Shown here: piece after piece, positions 1 to 9,412 of the stretch
How the letters are laid out: each line of letters starts with the position of its first letter
Numbering within the stretch: position 1 is the stretch's first letter
Assembly: GCF_021390575.1 (NCBI RefSeq)
Contig: NZ_JAJEJQ010000005.1
Coordinates: 124,001 to 188,000, forward strand
Reading direction: 5' to 3'
Source of the DNA: Paraburkholderia adhaesiva
GTDB lineage: Bacteria > Pseudomonadota > Gammaproteobacteria > Burkholderiales > Burkholderiaceae
DNA: 64,000 bases
The notes under the pieces: model-generated
Told to the model about the DNA's origin: nothing
The model's input: the letters and a program-made list of their open reading frames with translations, nothing else
The model's database searches: none
Position numbers and translations under genes: made by a program

Positions 1-326
1 ATGTTCCCGCCACCACCGACCGGCGTCTCCGCCATTTCCACCGTCAGGTGTGCATTCAGGCCCGTGATTCGTAGCGCGTGCAGTTCGACAAGCGCGCGCA
101 ACGTGCCAATCCACACATCCGGGTTCGGCAGGTAGCTGAAGCCGAGGGGTGCCTCGACGAGGATGCAGATCAGGTTGCGCCGGACGTACTGCTGGTTACT
201 GACCCACTGAACGTAGTTCGGAACGAACCCCATCTGACCGCCAAAGCGGGGGTCGAGCATCGGATTGTTATGTCCTTGCGCGAATCCAAACTGGTTCTGG
301 AGAATCGCATTCGCTACCCTTCCCAT
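1..326 (-). CDS. Tail tube protein (partial, C-terminus outside window)
   Basis: Reading the minus strand from an ATG at 326 gives an open frame that runs off the window edge (108 codons), beginning MGRVANAILQNQFGF. A GGAGG ribosome site lies just upstream. The gene follows the sheath gene in the same direction with about 68 bases between, the usual sheath-then-tube order of contractile tails. The N-terminus looks like phiKZ-type tube proteins (gp30 class, from memory). It would polymerise into the inner tube through which DNA is ejected. The identification rests on N-terminal similarity and position only; the missing C-terminus prevents a length check. Confidence 0.7.
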   Translation of the reverse strand, partial: MGRVANAILQNQFGFAQGHNNPMLDPRFGGQMGFVPNYVQWVSNQQYVRRNLICILVEAPLGFSYLPNPDVWIGTLRALVELHALRITGLNAHLTVEMAETPVGGGGN

Positions 327-394
327 GTCGCCCTCCAATGTGATCTGCACTGCTTACTGCTCTGGTTGTGCTTCCGGAAGGAACCGACGGGCTG

Positions 395-2500
395 TCAGGT
401 TGTCGCTGTCGACGACTGATCGATCCGCACGGACTGGATGACGATGGTGGCCACCGTCTTCATACCCGCAGCGGCGATCTGGATGATGGTGGTCCAGCTA
501 TAGTTACGCTGGGCGTCGGCGCCCGTGATCGTTGTCGTGGGCGTGATCGTGAAGCGGTTGTCGAAGATGTTCGCCACGCGCGTCGTGATGAAGTTGTTGA
601 CGTTCTTGATGAGCTGCGCGTTGGTCATCGACGACACGCCCGAAAACTGGCGACGTGCAAGGTCGCCGATCTTCTCCAGCGTGCAGATCGCGCTCACCGT
701 GAAGAAGCTGTTCAGCACCGACGTATCGTTGTCGTAGATCGTCTTGAGCGCCGGGAAGTAAGCCTGACGCCTCGCGCAGGCTTCGACACCGACCATGCCG
801 TTGGCCCAGTCCTGGTTGCGCGCCGTCGCGGGCCAGAACGTCACATTGATGTTCGAGAACAGGTTGATCTGGGAGCCCGGCTGCATGTCGAACGAGTAGC
901 CCGACTTCCATTTGCCGTTGCTTGCCCCCATATACGCTGCGGTCTTTGACGCCAGCTCGATCGTGAGCGGCAACGGATCCGTGTAGAGTGAGCCGGTGAA
1001 CGTCCCTGAGCCCGGCACGACCATGCCACGCGCGCAGGGCGTGCCGAAGTAATCGGACTCCGGGTACTGCTGGAGAAATGCCTTGAGCGCGACCGCCATC
1101 GACGATTCTTCCGAGGCGGTCAGCGGCGGCGAGAGCGTCGAGTAGGTCGACAGCGTGATGAAGGTGTCCGGGCGCTGTGAGATGAATTGCGCCAGCGCCT
1201 TCTTCGTGTCGATCGGATAACCCGAATCCCAGAAGTGGGAGTACGGGTACATCACCATCTCCTGGATCGGATCGGCCGGATCGGCAAAGCGCGCCGCATC
1301 GGCTGCGACGAGCGCGGCGAAGCTCGCGTCGTCCATCGTGCCGTCGCTGCCGCCCGACGCCCAGAGCGTGCTTGCCTGCCCGAGATACGCTGCATCGGGA
1401 TCCGCGGTATTGAGCTGGAAGGTCGAATACGGCGCGCCGACCGAAGACACCCCGCTCACGAAGTTGAAGAGCCACTGCTCGCCATCGGCGCCGGTGAAGT
1501 CCGACCAGCTATTCATGGCCACGCTCTCGGCGGCGTAGAACATGCCGATCAGGGTCGCGACGTTGTCATCGTAGACATGGAGGCTGCCGAAAGGACCATA
1601 GACATCGGCCGTGCCCGCCGGATTGTTCAGGTCCTGCCACGCGTTGAGAAAGATGTCCTGGATGGAAATCTGCGAATCGAGTGAGGTGTCGATCGCACCG
1701 GGCTTGAACGTCACGTCAAGATACGTCGAACCGTTGGTCATCCGCGTGAGCGCGCCGGTGCTCGACGCCGTTGCACGCGTCACGCAGGACACCCGGAAGG
1801 GATAGACGAGATCGTCCTCGATGAAGCTGGCATTGGCCGGCGTTGATGAATTCACCGTCGGCGCCCAGAGCCGAAGTCCGTTGTTGTTGCCGTACGCACC
1901 AAAGCTCGGTACCAGCAGGTCCATGACCGGATAGCGCTGTGACGTTGTCGAACCGGCGGACTGATCGCCGGCCAGGATCTCCGCGGCGCCATAGTCGCTC
2001 GTCCCATCCGGGTTGTACGTCACCGTCAAAACAACCCACTTGACGATATAGCCTTCAAGGGTCGAATTCGCACCGGTAACCGGTACGGGATTCCCACTCC
2101 CGTCGGTCGTGAACGAGCCGTCGGTGTTGCGCTCGTACTGCGGAATCGGCGCCGGCAACACATCGAGGCACAGACGCAGTGAGGCGGGCGGATTGGCGTC
2201 GGCCGGTTGCAGACGCTTCACCATGATCGCGTTGCCCTGGGCGTTCACCGCGTTGGCAAGCACGGTCGCGTGGTTGGCCCACGCCTTGCGCAGATCGAAG
2301 GAATCGGCGCCATACATGTTGGTCAGATCGACACCCGAGACGACCTCCTCGGTGGTGGGGCCCATCTGCGCGTACAGATAGATATAAGGGAGGTGCTGGG
2401 GAATCTGCTCCGGGACCGGCGTGACCTGCTGCGTACTGAGATCGTCAGTGCGCTGGAAGATGGTCATCGGAGCGCCATTGACAATCATGGCTGTTGTCAT
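395..2500 (-). CDS. Contractile tail sheath protein, phiKZ gp29-like
   Basis: A 701-residue protein, close to the roughly 695 residues of the phiKZ sheath as I recall it. The N-terminus carries the short segment typical of sheath proteins (PHLPYIYLYAQMGPTTEEVV, near residue 36) and a GADSFDLRKAW element; the C-terminal third resembles the conserved sheath core (FNNFITTRVANIFDNRFTI-type segment followed by a beta-rich end). It would form the outer contractile cylinder. It is transcribed leftward with the tube gene and is divergent from the structural run starting at 2664. The start ATG at 2500 is followed directly by a conserved-looking N-terminus. Confidence 0.82.
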   Translation of the reverse strand: MTTAMIVNGAPMTIFQRTDDLSTQQVTPVPEQIPQHLPYIYLYAQMGPTTEEVVSGVDLTNMYGADSFDLRKAWANHATVLANAVNAQGNAIMVKRLQPADANPPASLRLCLDVLPAPIPQYERNTDGSFTTDGSGNPVPVTGANSTLEGYIVKWVVLTVTYNPDGTSDYGAAEILAGDQSAGSTTSQRYPVMDLLVPSFGAYGNNNGLRLWAPTVNSSTPANASFIEDDLVYPFRVSCVTRATASSTGALTRMTNGSTYLDVTFKPGAIDTSLDSQISIQDIFLNAWQDLNNPAGTADVYGPFGSLHVYDDNVATLIGMFYAAESVAMNSWSDFTGADGEQWLFNFVSGVSSVGAPYSTFQLNTADPDAAYLGQASTLWASGGSDGTMDDASFAALVAADAARFADPADPIQEMVMYPYSHFWDSGYPIDTKKALAQFISQRPDTFITLSTYSTLSPPLTASEESSMAVALKAFLQQYPESDYFGTPCARGMVVPGSGTFTGSLYTDPLPLTIELASKTAAYMGASNGKWKSGYSFDMQPGSQINLFSNINVTFWPATARNQDWANGMVGVEACARRQAYFPALKTIYDNDTSVLNSFFTVSAICTLEKIGDLARRQFSGVSSMTNAQLIKNVNNFITTRVANIFDNRFTITPTTTITGADAQRNYSWTTIIQIAAAGMKTVATIVIQSVRIDQSSTATT

Positions 2501-2663
2501 GGTGTCGATCCTTCAATGGTATGGCCTGGGGCTAATGCACAGGTACGGCATGAGGTCGATGCGGCGCATCATATAAATTTGTGCGCTTCGCATTCCTCAG
2601 TAACTCACGCGATGCGACCGACCTGTTCACGCGGGCCGCATCATCTGGACGGGGCTGCAGAGC
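2501..2663. promoter_or_regulatory. Divergent spacer between sheath operon and structural operon
   Basis: This 163-base gap separates two divergent structural units and so must hold promoters for both, or leaders. An AT-rich patch (CATCATATAAATTTG, about 2568-2582) stands out from the GC-rich surroundings. It does not contain an exact copy of the ATATCACC motif found elsewhere in the window, so the promoter assignment is tentative. Confidence 0.35.
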
Positions 2664-3602
2664 ATGAAACGCTATGCGACGGCGTACGACACCACGCAAT
2701 GCAGTGGCTACGTACTGGACAGGCTGGAGTCAGGACTGAAGGCGGCGCTGCTCGCTGGAGCGCTAGCACCAGCGAATGAGGCAGCGACGATACTCGAGGT
2801 GCATGGTGGGCAGCCGCTCGCGGATGCGGTGCCCGAATTCGCCCACCCATGGCTTATCGAACATGACCACGGCAGGACTATCGTCTTTGACGCGCGCCCG
2901 TTTGGCGCCTTTGACAGGATCAGCGGCGAGTTCGTCATCCGCAACGAGACCGAATACGGATTGCAACGACGCCGGGCACAGCTGAACGACATCTGGGTCA
3001 ACGATGACCCGGCGTTGCTGCGCGACGTCTCACCCGTCGCGATGAGCCTCTTTGCGGGCTGGATCAGCGAAAACGTGGCGCGGCGCTTTGCGCTCGATCC
3101 GCGCGAGCAGCTGGATCTGGCCATCCTGTCGGCCATTCACTATCTTTCGCTCTTTTCCGATGACGGGAGCCCGGGGGCACATCCAGACGCGCATCAGCGC
3201 ACCCGGATGGTGATGCAGGTTTCGCGCGCGTTGCGCTGCCCCGGTGAAGAGGTCATGACGCTGCTCGAGAAACACCAGCACGAGATATCCGGTATTCCCG
3301 GCCTGTGCGCGAGCGCAGCGGAGGCGACCGGAAGCGTGAGGCTGCGCGAGCTCAACCCCGGCATCCTGATCAGCATCATCAAGGGCACGTGGTTCGGCAT
3401 CAATGCCGCCGAAATGCTGGCCGTGGCGCTCGAGCATCCACCCACCTGGCTGGCACTGCTTGCAGCAGCGCATATCGAACGCACCTGGCGCAACTCAGGC
3501 CTCGCACGCATGGTCGAGCGTCAGGCCCACAAGGAGCCCAACCAGCTCTTCCTGCGCGCCGTACTTAATCTCGCGCAACTGGCCGACCGCGCCCCGCGCT
3601 GA
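2664..3602 (+). CDS. Phage structural-region protein, unknown (gp28 position)
   Basis: A 312-residue soluble protein rich in alpha-helix, with no motif I recognise. It is the first gene of a plus-strand run that ends in the large terminase gene. The order tube, sheath, this gene, 877-aa protein, split gene, terminase recalls the phiKZ gp30 to gp25 neighbourhood, where this would sit at the gp28 position (inference from memory of gene order, not alignment). A perfect hairpin GCGGCGTCA/TGACGCCGC follows the stop at 3621-3639. A role as virion or assembly factor is likely but unproven. Confidence 0.45.
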   Translation: MKRYATAYDTTQCSGYVLDRLESGLKAALLAGALAPANEAATILEVHGGQPLADAVPEFAHPWLIEHDHGRTIVFDARPFGAFDRISGEFVIRNETEYGLQRRRAQLNDIWVNDDPALLRDVSPVAMSLFAGWISENVARRFALDPREQLDLAILSAIHYLSLFSDDGSPGAHPDAHQRTRMVMQVSRALRCPGEEVMTLLEKHQHEISGIPGLCASAAEATGSVRLRELNPGILISIIKGTWFGINAAEMLAVALEHPPTWLALLAAAHIERTWRNSGLARMVERQAHKEPNQLFLRAVLNLAQLADRAPR

Positions 3603-3681
3603 CTCCCTCCAGCGTACTGTGCGGCGTCAATGACGCCGCGTTGGCCCCATCCGCGGCGCACCCTTCATCCGGGATTCGAGC

Positions 3682-6315
3682 ATGTATGACTATCTCGTCG
3701 ACAACGCACTGCGCAATGTCTGGTGTGCGCCCACCCAGGACCGGCAGGCCATCCTCCAGCCTGCCCGGCTGACGCCCAATGGCGGGATCGTCAACAGCGT
3801 GCAGATCGACTGGTCCCAGTACCGCCTGCCGGTCGCCAACACCGCATATCACATTTACCAGATCGGACAGATCAGCCCTTTCCTGCTGGGCCTGCTGTCG
3901 TGGGCCAGAACGTGGACGCCGTTTTCAGTTGCCATGAACCGGCTGAACCTGATCGTCGACCTGTACGTCAACTCAGGCATCCAGCTGCCGCGCTTCCAGT
4001 CGTACTTCATGATCACGCGCGACCACAACATCGTCGTCGCCGTGCAGTTCCAGCCCACCATCGACATCAACCTGGACAGTGAGCCCTTGTGCCTGCGGCT
4101 GTACAGCAACGCCTTTTTCCAGAGCCCGCGCGCTACCTCCGGCACAACACGGAATTACATCCAGACTGGTGGCATCGTCCCGAAGCTCAAGACCGACATC
4201 CTGCCCATCCAGAACACCGTTACCGCACTCCAGGCACAGCCGGGCGCCGTGTACTGCTTGGTCAATGGTTTCAAGGTGGATGCCATCAACGTCGTCACCG
4301 CGAAGCCTGGCGACGTGCTCGAGTATGTCTACGACAGTTCGGTCTACCGCGTGGTCGATTTCGCGCTCACGAGCCTGCCAGTGTTCAACAGCACCCTCGA
4401 CAGCAAGTACAAGTACCTGCTTCACTACAACAAGCGCGGCCGCAACGCCATCGATTACGAGGACGACATCGACGTCTGGCTGATCTATACGCTGCCCTCC
4501 GGTCTTACTCAGGGCGTCTTCTACCATCACAACGAGACAGACGCGATCCGCAACGTCACGCATCGCGACTATGCGCTGCCAACCGCCTATGTCGCCGGCT
4601 ATCTCGCGGATCGCGACAACTGGGATTCGGAAGCGAACGTCACCCTCCGCCTTCACATCCGCCGCGCGGGGCTCGAGCGGCCGCTCGTCTACGAGAACAA
4701 CCGCATCTTCGAACTCTACAAGCTCAGCGACACGCAGATCGTCAGCGCCATGGCGGGCGTGAACGCCACGCTCGAAAACTGGCAGGCAGCCACGCTCGAA
4801 GCGTCGCCCTACACCCAGATCATGGGCGCCTGTGGTGGCCCAGGCGGTGGTCAAAACGGTGACAGCATGTTCGATTGCCAGACGGTCGAGGATGCGTACG
4901 GCTACAACGCGACAAGCCGCCTGGTCGGATTGAGCCCGCTCATTCCTGTACCCGAGTCGGGACAGCTGATCGTCAGCCTCCCCTACAACCTGCAGAGCAA
5001 TGTCACCGCGTGGGAATACGACGCCAACGGCACGCTGCTTGGGTTTTACCCGCACACGAGCGGTGGGGTCTATGTCTGCCAGAACAGCACGTGCACGCTC
5101 GTCGAGGTGCTCTACGGCTCCGCCGCACAGCTGCTCGACGACACGTACGGTCAGGCGTCGCAGGTCGTCGATGAGCGCCTCGACTACCGGATGTACTCGT
5201 GCGACATCGCCTCGCTCACCGGCCAGCCGCTTTTCAACTGGACGGACGTCACCGGCAGCAGCCAGTACGCGATTCATGACGGCATCCTGACCTGGCTCAT
5301 CGATACCACGAAGACCTTTACGTGCGTGAGAAGCAACCGCACGATGCTTGCGTACACGCTCTACATCCAGCCTCAGGAAGGCTATCTGCCTATCGAGCTC
5401 CAGCAGCAGGGGATCCTGAATTACGTTCTGCAGCTCTTTAACATGCAGATCCCGATGGGCCAGCTGGACGTGTTCGTCAATGGCCGCTCCATGATCCAGG
5501 ATCTGGACTACGTGCTGCGCTTTCCGACGATCATGATCAACAATACGTCGGCGCTCTCGTTTCCGCAGGACAGGCAGCAGCAGATTACGCTGCGCTGGAC
5601 GGGCTTCTGCAACAGCGATCTGACCATCCCTTCACACCGCGATGTCGGGTGGGTCCAGTACGGCCTGCTCTCGAACAATAACCGCTACAACATCCGCGAC
5701 GATGATGTCACGCGCATCGTGGTGGGTGGAGGTGTCTTTCCAAAATCTGCCCTGAAGTTTGCGGAGGACGATGCGAACATCCTCTCGCCGTTGCCCATCA
5801 ACGGGCTGCCCTATCAGGTGCAGAAGATTGTTGTACCGATGCTCGGTGTCACGAATGAGGATACAGGCACCTACTTCGACAAGGCGCTCGCCATCGACCG
5901 CGCGGTCGAGGATTACATGACGCTCTACTATCCGCTGCCCGAGGCGAGCGGTCCCGATGTCATCAACGCGCTCTATCCGCTTTTCAGCCCCTTCTGCTGC
6001 AAGATCATTTACGACCTGGTGCTCGGCATCATCGACGAAACGCCCTTCCAGTCCTTCTACAACGACGACTTCGTGCGCGAGGTCTGTCAACCCTATGAGT
6101 ACCTGCTGGCGTTTGACCCTACGCAGCCTGCCAATGCGCAGGATCCGCGCTTTGTGATGATCGTTCCGCACAACCTGGACGTCACCATTGCGCTCGATAT
6201 CTATGCGTACAACTTCGTCAACAACGTCATCCGGATCTACCTGAACAACCAGGTATTGCTGAACAACTACGTCTCGATTGCCGATCTGACGGGCCAAAGC
6301 GCGATCGGTGGTTGA
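3682..6315 (+). CDS. Large virion structural protein (gp27 position)
   Basis: An 877-residue protein with many Asn, Tyr and Val residues and short alternating beta-like stretches, the composition expected of a large tail or baseplate protein. It has no signal peptide or membrane segment. A small cluster of cysteines lies in the middle third (around residues 385-515), unusual for a virion protein. It is followed after 18 bases by the IS-split gene and then the terminase gene. By position it matches the phiKZ gp27 slot; the function is unassigned. Confidence 0.5.
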   Translation: MYDYLVDNALRNVWCAPTQDRQAILQPARLTPNGGIVNSVQIDWSQYRLPVANTAYHIYQIGQISPFLLGLLSWARTWTPFSVAMNRLNLIVDLYVNSGIQLPRFQSYFMITRDHNIVVAVQFQPTIDINLDSEPLCLRLYSNAFFQSPRATSGTTRNYIQTGGIVPKLKTDILPIQNTVTALQAQPGAVYCLVNGFKVDAINVVTAKPGDVLEYVYDSSVYRVVDFALTSLPVFNSTLDSKYKYLLHYNKRGRNAIDYEDDIDVWLIYTLPSGLTQGVFYHHNETDAIRNVTHRDYALPTAYVAGYLADRDNWDSEANVTLRLHIRRAGLERPLVYENNRIFELYKLSDTQIVSAMAGVNATLENWQAATLEASPYTQIMGACGGPGGGQNGDSMFDCQTVEDAYGYNATSRLVGLSPLIPVPESGQLIVSLPYNLQSNVTAWEYDANGTLLGFYPHTSGGVYVCQNSTCTLVEVLYGSAAQLLDDTYGQASQVVDERLDYRMYSCDIASLTGQPLFNWTDVTGSSQYAIHDGILTWLIDTTKTFTCVRSNRTMLAYTLYIQPQEGYLPIELQQQGILNYVLQLFNMQIPMGQLDVFVNGRSMIQDLDYVLRFPTIMINNTSALSFPQDRQQQITLRWTGFCNSDLTIPSHRDVGWVQYGLLSNNNRYNIRDDDVTRIVVGGGVFPKSALKFAEDDANILSPLPINGLPYQVQKIVVPMLGVTNEDTGTYFDKALAIDRAVEDYMTLYYPLPEASGPDVINALYPLFSPFCCKIIYDLVLGIIDETPFQSFYNDDFVREVCQPYEYLLAFDPTQPANAQDPRFVMIVPHNLDVTIALDIYAYNFVNNVIRIYLNNQVLLNNYVSIADLTGQSAIGG

Positions 6316-6333
6316 TTGACGTTGGAGGCCTGT

Positions 6334-6747
6334 ATGGCCGATATCGCATCTGGCAACATCGGTGGCACCGTCGAGCTGCCAACCGGCACCGACGGCGGCG
6401 TACCAATCAGAAGCCCTGACAACAGCCTGTGGCAGATCTGGGCCTACCAGAATCTCTGGCTCGGTGCCGCGGGCACCAACAAGTACATTCCCAAGGTCAA
6501 TGACTACGTCTGCGATTACACAATCAATGAGTGGTGGCGCGTAACACTGATCGATCCGATCACCTATGTGCCGACGCTGGTACCCCTCACCACCACGCCC
6601 AACGAGGCCATGACCGAGGGGGATCTCCTGCAGGGTGTCGGTCCCGGAACGATGGCCGACACGTTTCGGGTGTATCTCGACACCAGCGTCATCCCCTTCA
6701 TCCTCGCGGTAGACGGCAGGCTCTGGTACCCCGGACCCGACGTGGTC
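6334..6747 (+). pseudogene. 5' part of virion gene split by IS3 element (gp26 position)
   Basis: The ATG at 6334 is preceded by GGAGG with good spacing, so it is preferred over the TTG at 6316. The frame encodes 138 codons up to the GTC at 6745-6747, where an IS3-family element is inserted. The frame resumes exactly at 8035 after the element, with GTC repeated at 8032-8034. Removing the element and one GTC restores one open frame of 573 codons. Read through into the IS, this half would end after about 16 to 30 foreign residues. The intact protein was probably a virion component, judging from its place between two structural genes and terminase. Confidence 0.75.
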
Positions 6748-6808
6748 AGAGGTGGCCTCACTCGTTCGGACAGTCATCTGAGATTTTTAAGTGGAACGTC
6801 CGAGGCAA

Positions 6809-7687
6809 TCATGCTGCCGATTTGATCGCAGGCAGCGTCGCGAAGTATGCCTCATCCGGGGTCTGATCCGCCAGGCTCGAATGGGGCCGTTTCCGGTTGT
6901 ACAGCTCGACGTATTCGCCGATGGAGCGCCGGGCATGGCTGACCGACTCGTACGCTTTCAGGTAGACCTCTTCGTACTTGATGCTGCGCCACACCCGTTC
7001 GACGAACACGTTGTCGCGCCAGGCCCCTTTGCCGTCCATCGACAGCCGCACGCCCCGGCTCAGCACCGCCTCGGTGAACGCGCCCGCCGTGAACTGGCTA
7101 CCCTGATCGGTGTTCACGATGTCGGGCAGTCCGTAGCGGGCGAACGCCTCTTCCAGCGCCTCGACGGCGTGCGTGGCTTCCAGCGTGATGGCGACCCGGT
7201 ACGCGAGAATCTTGCGGCTCGCCCAGTCCACCACTGCCGTCAGGTACACGAAGCCGCGCGCCATCGGAATGTACGTCGTGTCGAGGGCGAACACCTGATT
7301 GGCACGCTCGATCTTCATGCCGCGCAGCAGGTACGGCCAGATCTTGTGCTGCGCGTTGCGGCGGCTCGTGTTCGGCTTGCAGTACAGCGCCTCGACGCCC
7401 ATGCGCTTCATCAGCGTGCGTACGCGACGGCGACCCACCTCATGGCCTTCCCGGCGCAACAGGCGCGCCAGCATCCGCGCCCCTGCAAATGGGAACTCCA
7501 TGTGCAGTTCGTCGATTCGCCGCATCAGCAACTGATCGACCTCGCTGACCGGCTGCGCCCGGTAATATGCGCTCGATCTCGCGATGCCAACCAGTCGCGT
7601 CTGTCGCGAAACCGGCAGCGCATGCGTACAGTCAATCATCGCTTTGCGCTCAGCAGTCCGGCTTTGCCGAGCGCTCCTGACAAAAAA
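6809..7687 (-). CDS. IS3 OrfB, DDE integrase-type transposase (made by -1 frameshift)
   Basis: Coordinates run from the TTTTTTG slip site to the stop, about 292 residues. The catalytic core shows the three acidic positions: D in FALDTTYIPM, D in IVNTDQGSQFT, and E in NVFVERVWRSIKYEEVYL, with the usual C-terminal YNRKRPHSSL box. The frame also extends upstream to 7813 in parallel with orfA, but the biologically relevant product is the OrfAB fusion. Nothing suggests decay, so the element may still be mobile. Confidence 0.9.
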   Translation of the reverse strand, partial: FFVRSARQSRTAERKAMIDCTHALPVSRQTRLVGIARSSAYYRAQPVSEVDQLLMRRIDELHMEFPFAGARMLARLLRREGHEVGRRRVRTLMKRMGVEALYCKPNTSRRNAQHKIWPYLLRGMKIERANQVFALDTTYIPMARGFVYLTAVVDWASRKILAYRVAITLEATHAVEALEEAFARYGLPDIVNTDQGSQFTAGAFTEAVLSRGVRLSMDGKGAWRDNVFVERVWRSIKYEEVYLKAYESVSHARRSIGEYVELYNRKRPHSSLADQTPDEAYFATLPAIKSAA

Positions 7688-7944
7688 TCGTTCTCCAGCG
7701 TCAACTGCCCGATCTTCGCGTGCAGCGTTTTCACGTCCACCGGCGGATCGCTCGACGGTGCACCTGTCGCACCAAACACGTCTGCCGCACGCTCCTGCAA
7801 CTGCCGCTTCCATTCCGTGATCTGGTTCGGATGTACATCAAACTGCTGTGCCAGTTCGGCCAGCGTGCGCTCACCTTTGACCGCTGCCAGTGCCACTTTC
7901 GCTTTGAACGCCGCTGAGTGCGTCCGTCGGGTTCTCTTCGTCAT
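7636..7944 (-). CDS. IS3 OrfA, helix-turn-helix transposase subunit
   Basis: A 102-residue protein starting MTKRTRRTHSAAFKAKVALA, typical of the IS3 OrfA N-terminus, followed by a helix-turn-helix (LAELAQQFDVHPNQITEWKR) that binds the terminal repeats and a leucine-zipper-like stretch (TLHAKIGQLTLENDFL). The end of the frame overlaps orfB. The heptamer TTTTTTG (minus strand, 7687-7681) lies in the overlap and would allow a -1 shift to make the OrfAB transposase. The start lies about 87 bases inside the right end of the element. Confidence 0.9.
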   Translation of the reverse strand: MTKRTRRTHSAAFKAKVALAAVKGERTLAELAQQFDVHPNQITEWKRQLQERAADVFGATGAPSSDPPVDVKTLHAKIGQLTLENDFLSGALGKAGLLSAKR

Positions 7945-8031
7945 TTCCTCGGTTCCTTTGCCAGCATTATCGCTGGCTCAGGCCCCGGCCAAACCACTTA
8001 TCCGACTGTCCGAATTTGCGCGGCCACCTCT

Positions 8032-9342
8032 GTCTCCGTCAAGCTGTTCACGGGATCGGACTTCACGACCAACGAGAACTGCATCAGCGGCTATTACGAC
8101 CAGTCTGGCAAACTCGTTTCACAGGCGATCGCACTCGTGCCCGTCACCGTCCAGTTTCCCGATGGCTCGACCGGCACGGTTTCAGGCGTTCCGGTCTGCT
8201 ACACGAACGTGCGTCTCGCCAATGCCACGCCGGTGACGGCTGTTGCCTATTCATCGACGGGCGCGGTGGTCTCGATCCGGCAACTGCTGATCCAGAACAC
8301 CGGCTGCATCCGTCTCGCGGACTCAGGCATCAAGTATGTCGTCGGGATCGAGTTGAGGACACCGTTCCTTTCAAGCTCTGACCCGACGCTCATCCAGTTC
8401 CCGATCAACGTGATCCTCTCGAACCTGAACCTCATGGGGATCGTGCGGTATAGCGATGGCACGAGCGCCATGCTGCCGGTCGATGGTACGAAGTTCCAGA
8501 TACTCGGTTTTAACGCCTTCGTATCGACGATCGTTGGGCAGTCATTCGATGTGGTGCTCAAATACAACCTCTCGAGCGACGAAGCGGTCTTCAACGCGAA
8601 CTCGGTCGACCAGGTGGGCTTCATCACGCGCGCCTACCGCATGACTTCCATCAACTCCGCAGGTGCCTACGCGCTCAAGCTCTTTGCCTTCCCGGTGTGG
8701 CGTGACGGTATCACGGGCTACCGGCTCGACTGGTTTCTCTACAACCTCGATCGCAGCACGTGGTGGAACGTCACGAGCCTGGTGCAGTTCTCGCCGGCCT
8801 TCCCCGCATTCCAGCCACTGCAGTACGGCGTGCAGCAGGACATCAATGCGCAGGTGCAGCTGAACAAGGTGGACCCGACCTTCACGAACTACCTCTTCAG
8901 TGCAACGGTGGCCATCACGCTTCTTGGGCCCGGCACGCAGGATTCCCCTTGGCAGATCCAGTTTGAGCCTGGGCAGATGCCACCCTATGGGCCCGGCAAT
9001 GTAGCTGCGGTCAATGAGGTTCAGGCCAACCAGTACACCATCAATATCGCCAGCGGCTGCAAGAAGCAGTCCGACTGGCTGCAGGCCCTGTACTACAACA
9101 CCCTCCCACTCACCGACCCGGCCACCGAGGCCCAGTTGCCCGTGCCGACGCACTTCGCCATCCAGATGCCCGACGGCAGCGCACCCATTGTGTGCCCGAT
9201 TTCGCAATGGGCGTCGACCTTCAATACGGCCGTAACGATTCCGGACGACAGCACGCTCTATGTCACGTTCTTCATGCGCACCACGACGAACGACCTGCAA
9301 CTGAGCATTTGCGGCCTGCCGGTGCGCTATCCAGGCACGTAG
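8032..9342 (+). pseudogene. 3' part of virion gene split by IS3 element
   Basis: From the GTC target copy at 8032 the frame continues for 437 codons including the stop (VSVKLFTGSDFTTNEN onward). Upstream sequence in the same frame belongs to the IS (down to 7918) and supplies a chance ATG, so an N-truncated protein is conceivable but has no evident ribosome site. Composition is beta-rich with many Thr, Asn and Val residues, like a tail or baseplate protein. A short inverted repeat GCGGCC/GGCCGC follows the stop (9355-9374) before the terminase gene. Confidence 0.75.
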
Positions 9343-9412
9343 CTGCTACGTAGCGGCCAAGATAACGGCCGCATCGTGCTCGCATAACGGTACCTCCCTG
9401 AGGGAGGCCAGG

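Larger units (their letters stand above)
6748..8031 (-). mobile_element. IS3-family insertion sequence, 1284 bp, complete
   Basis: The element is bounded by imperfect inverted repeats: left end AGAGGTGGCC at 6748-6757 and right end GGCCACCTCT at 8022-8031, with a further matched block TTCGGACAGTC (6765-6775) / GACTGTCCGAA (8004-8014). A 3-bp direct repeat GTC flanks it (6745-6747 and 8032-8034), the duplication size usual for IS3. Both transposase frames are intact and read leftward. The exact restoration of the host gene on removal indicates a recent, clean insertion. Confidence 0.92.

Noticed and set aside
504..1475. Long open frame inside the sheath gene
   Set aside because: It is Arg-rich and lies out of frame on the same strand as the sheath gene, typical of GC-rich shadow frames.
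6765..8014. TTCGGACAGTC/GACTGTCCGAA taken as the outer ends of the IS
   Set aside because: They are internal parts of longer inverted repeats; only AGAGGTGGCC/GGCCACCTCT gives a target duplication (GTC) and restores the gene frame.
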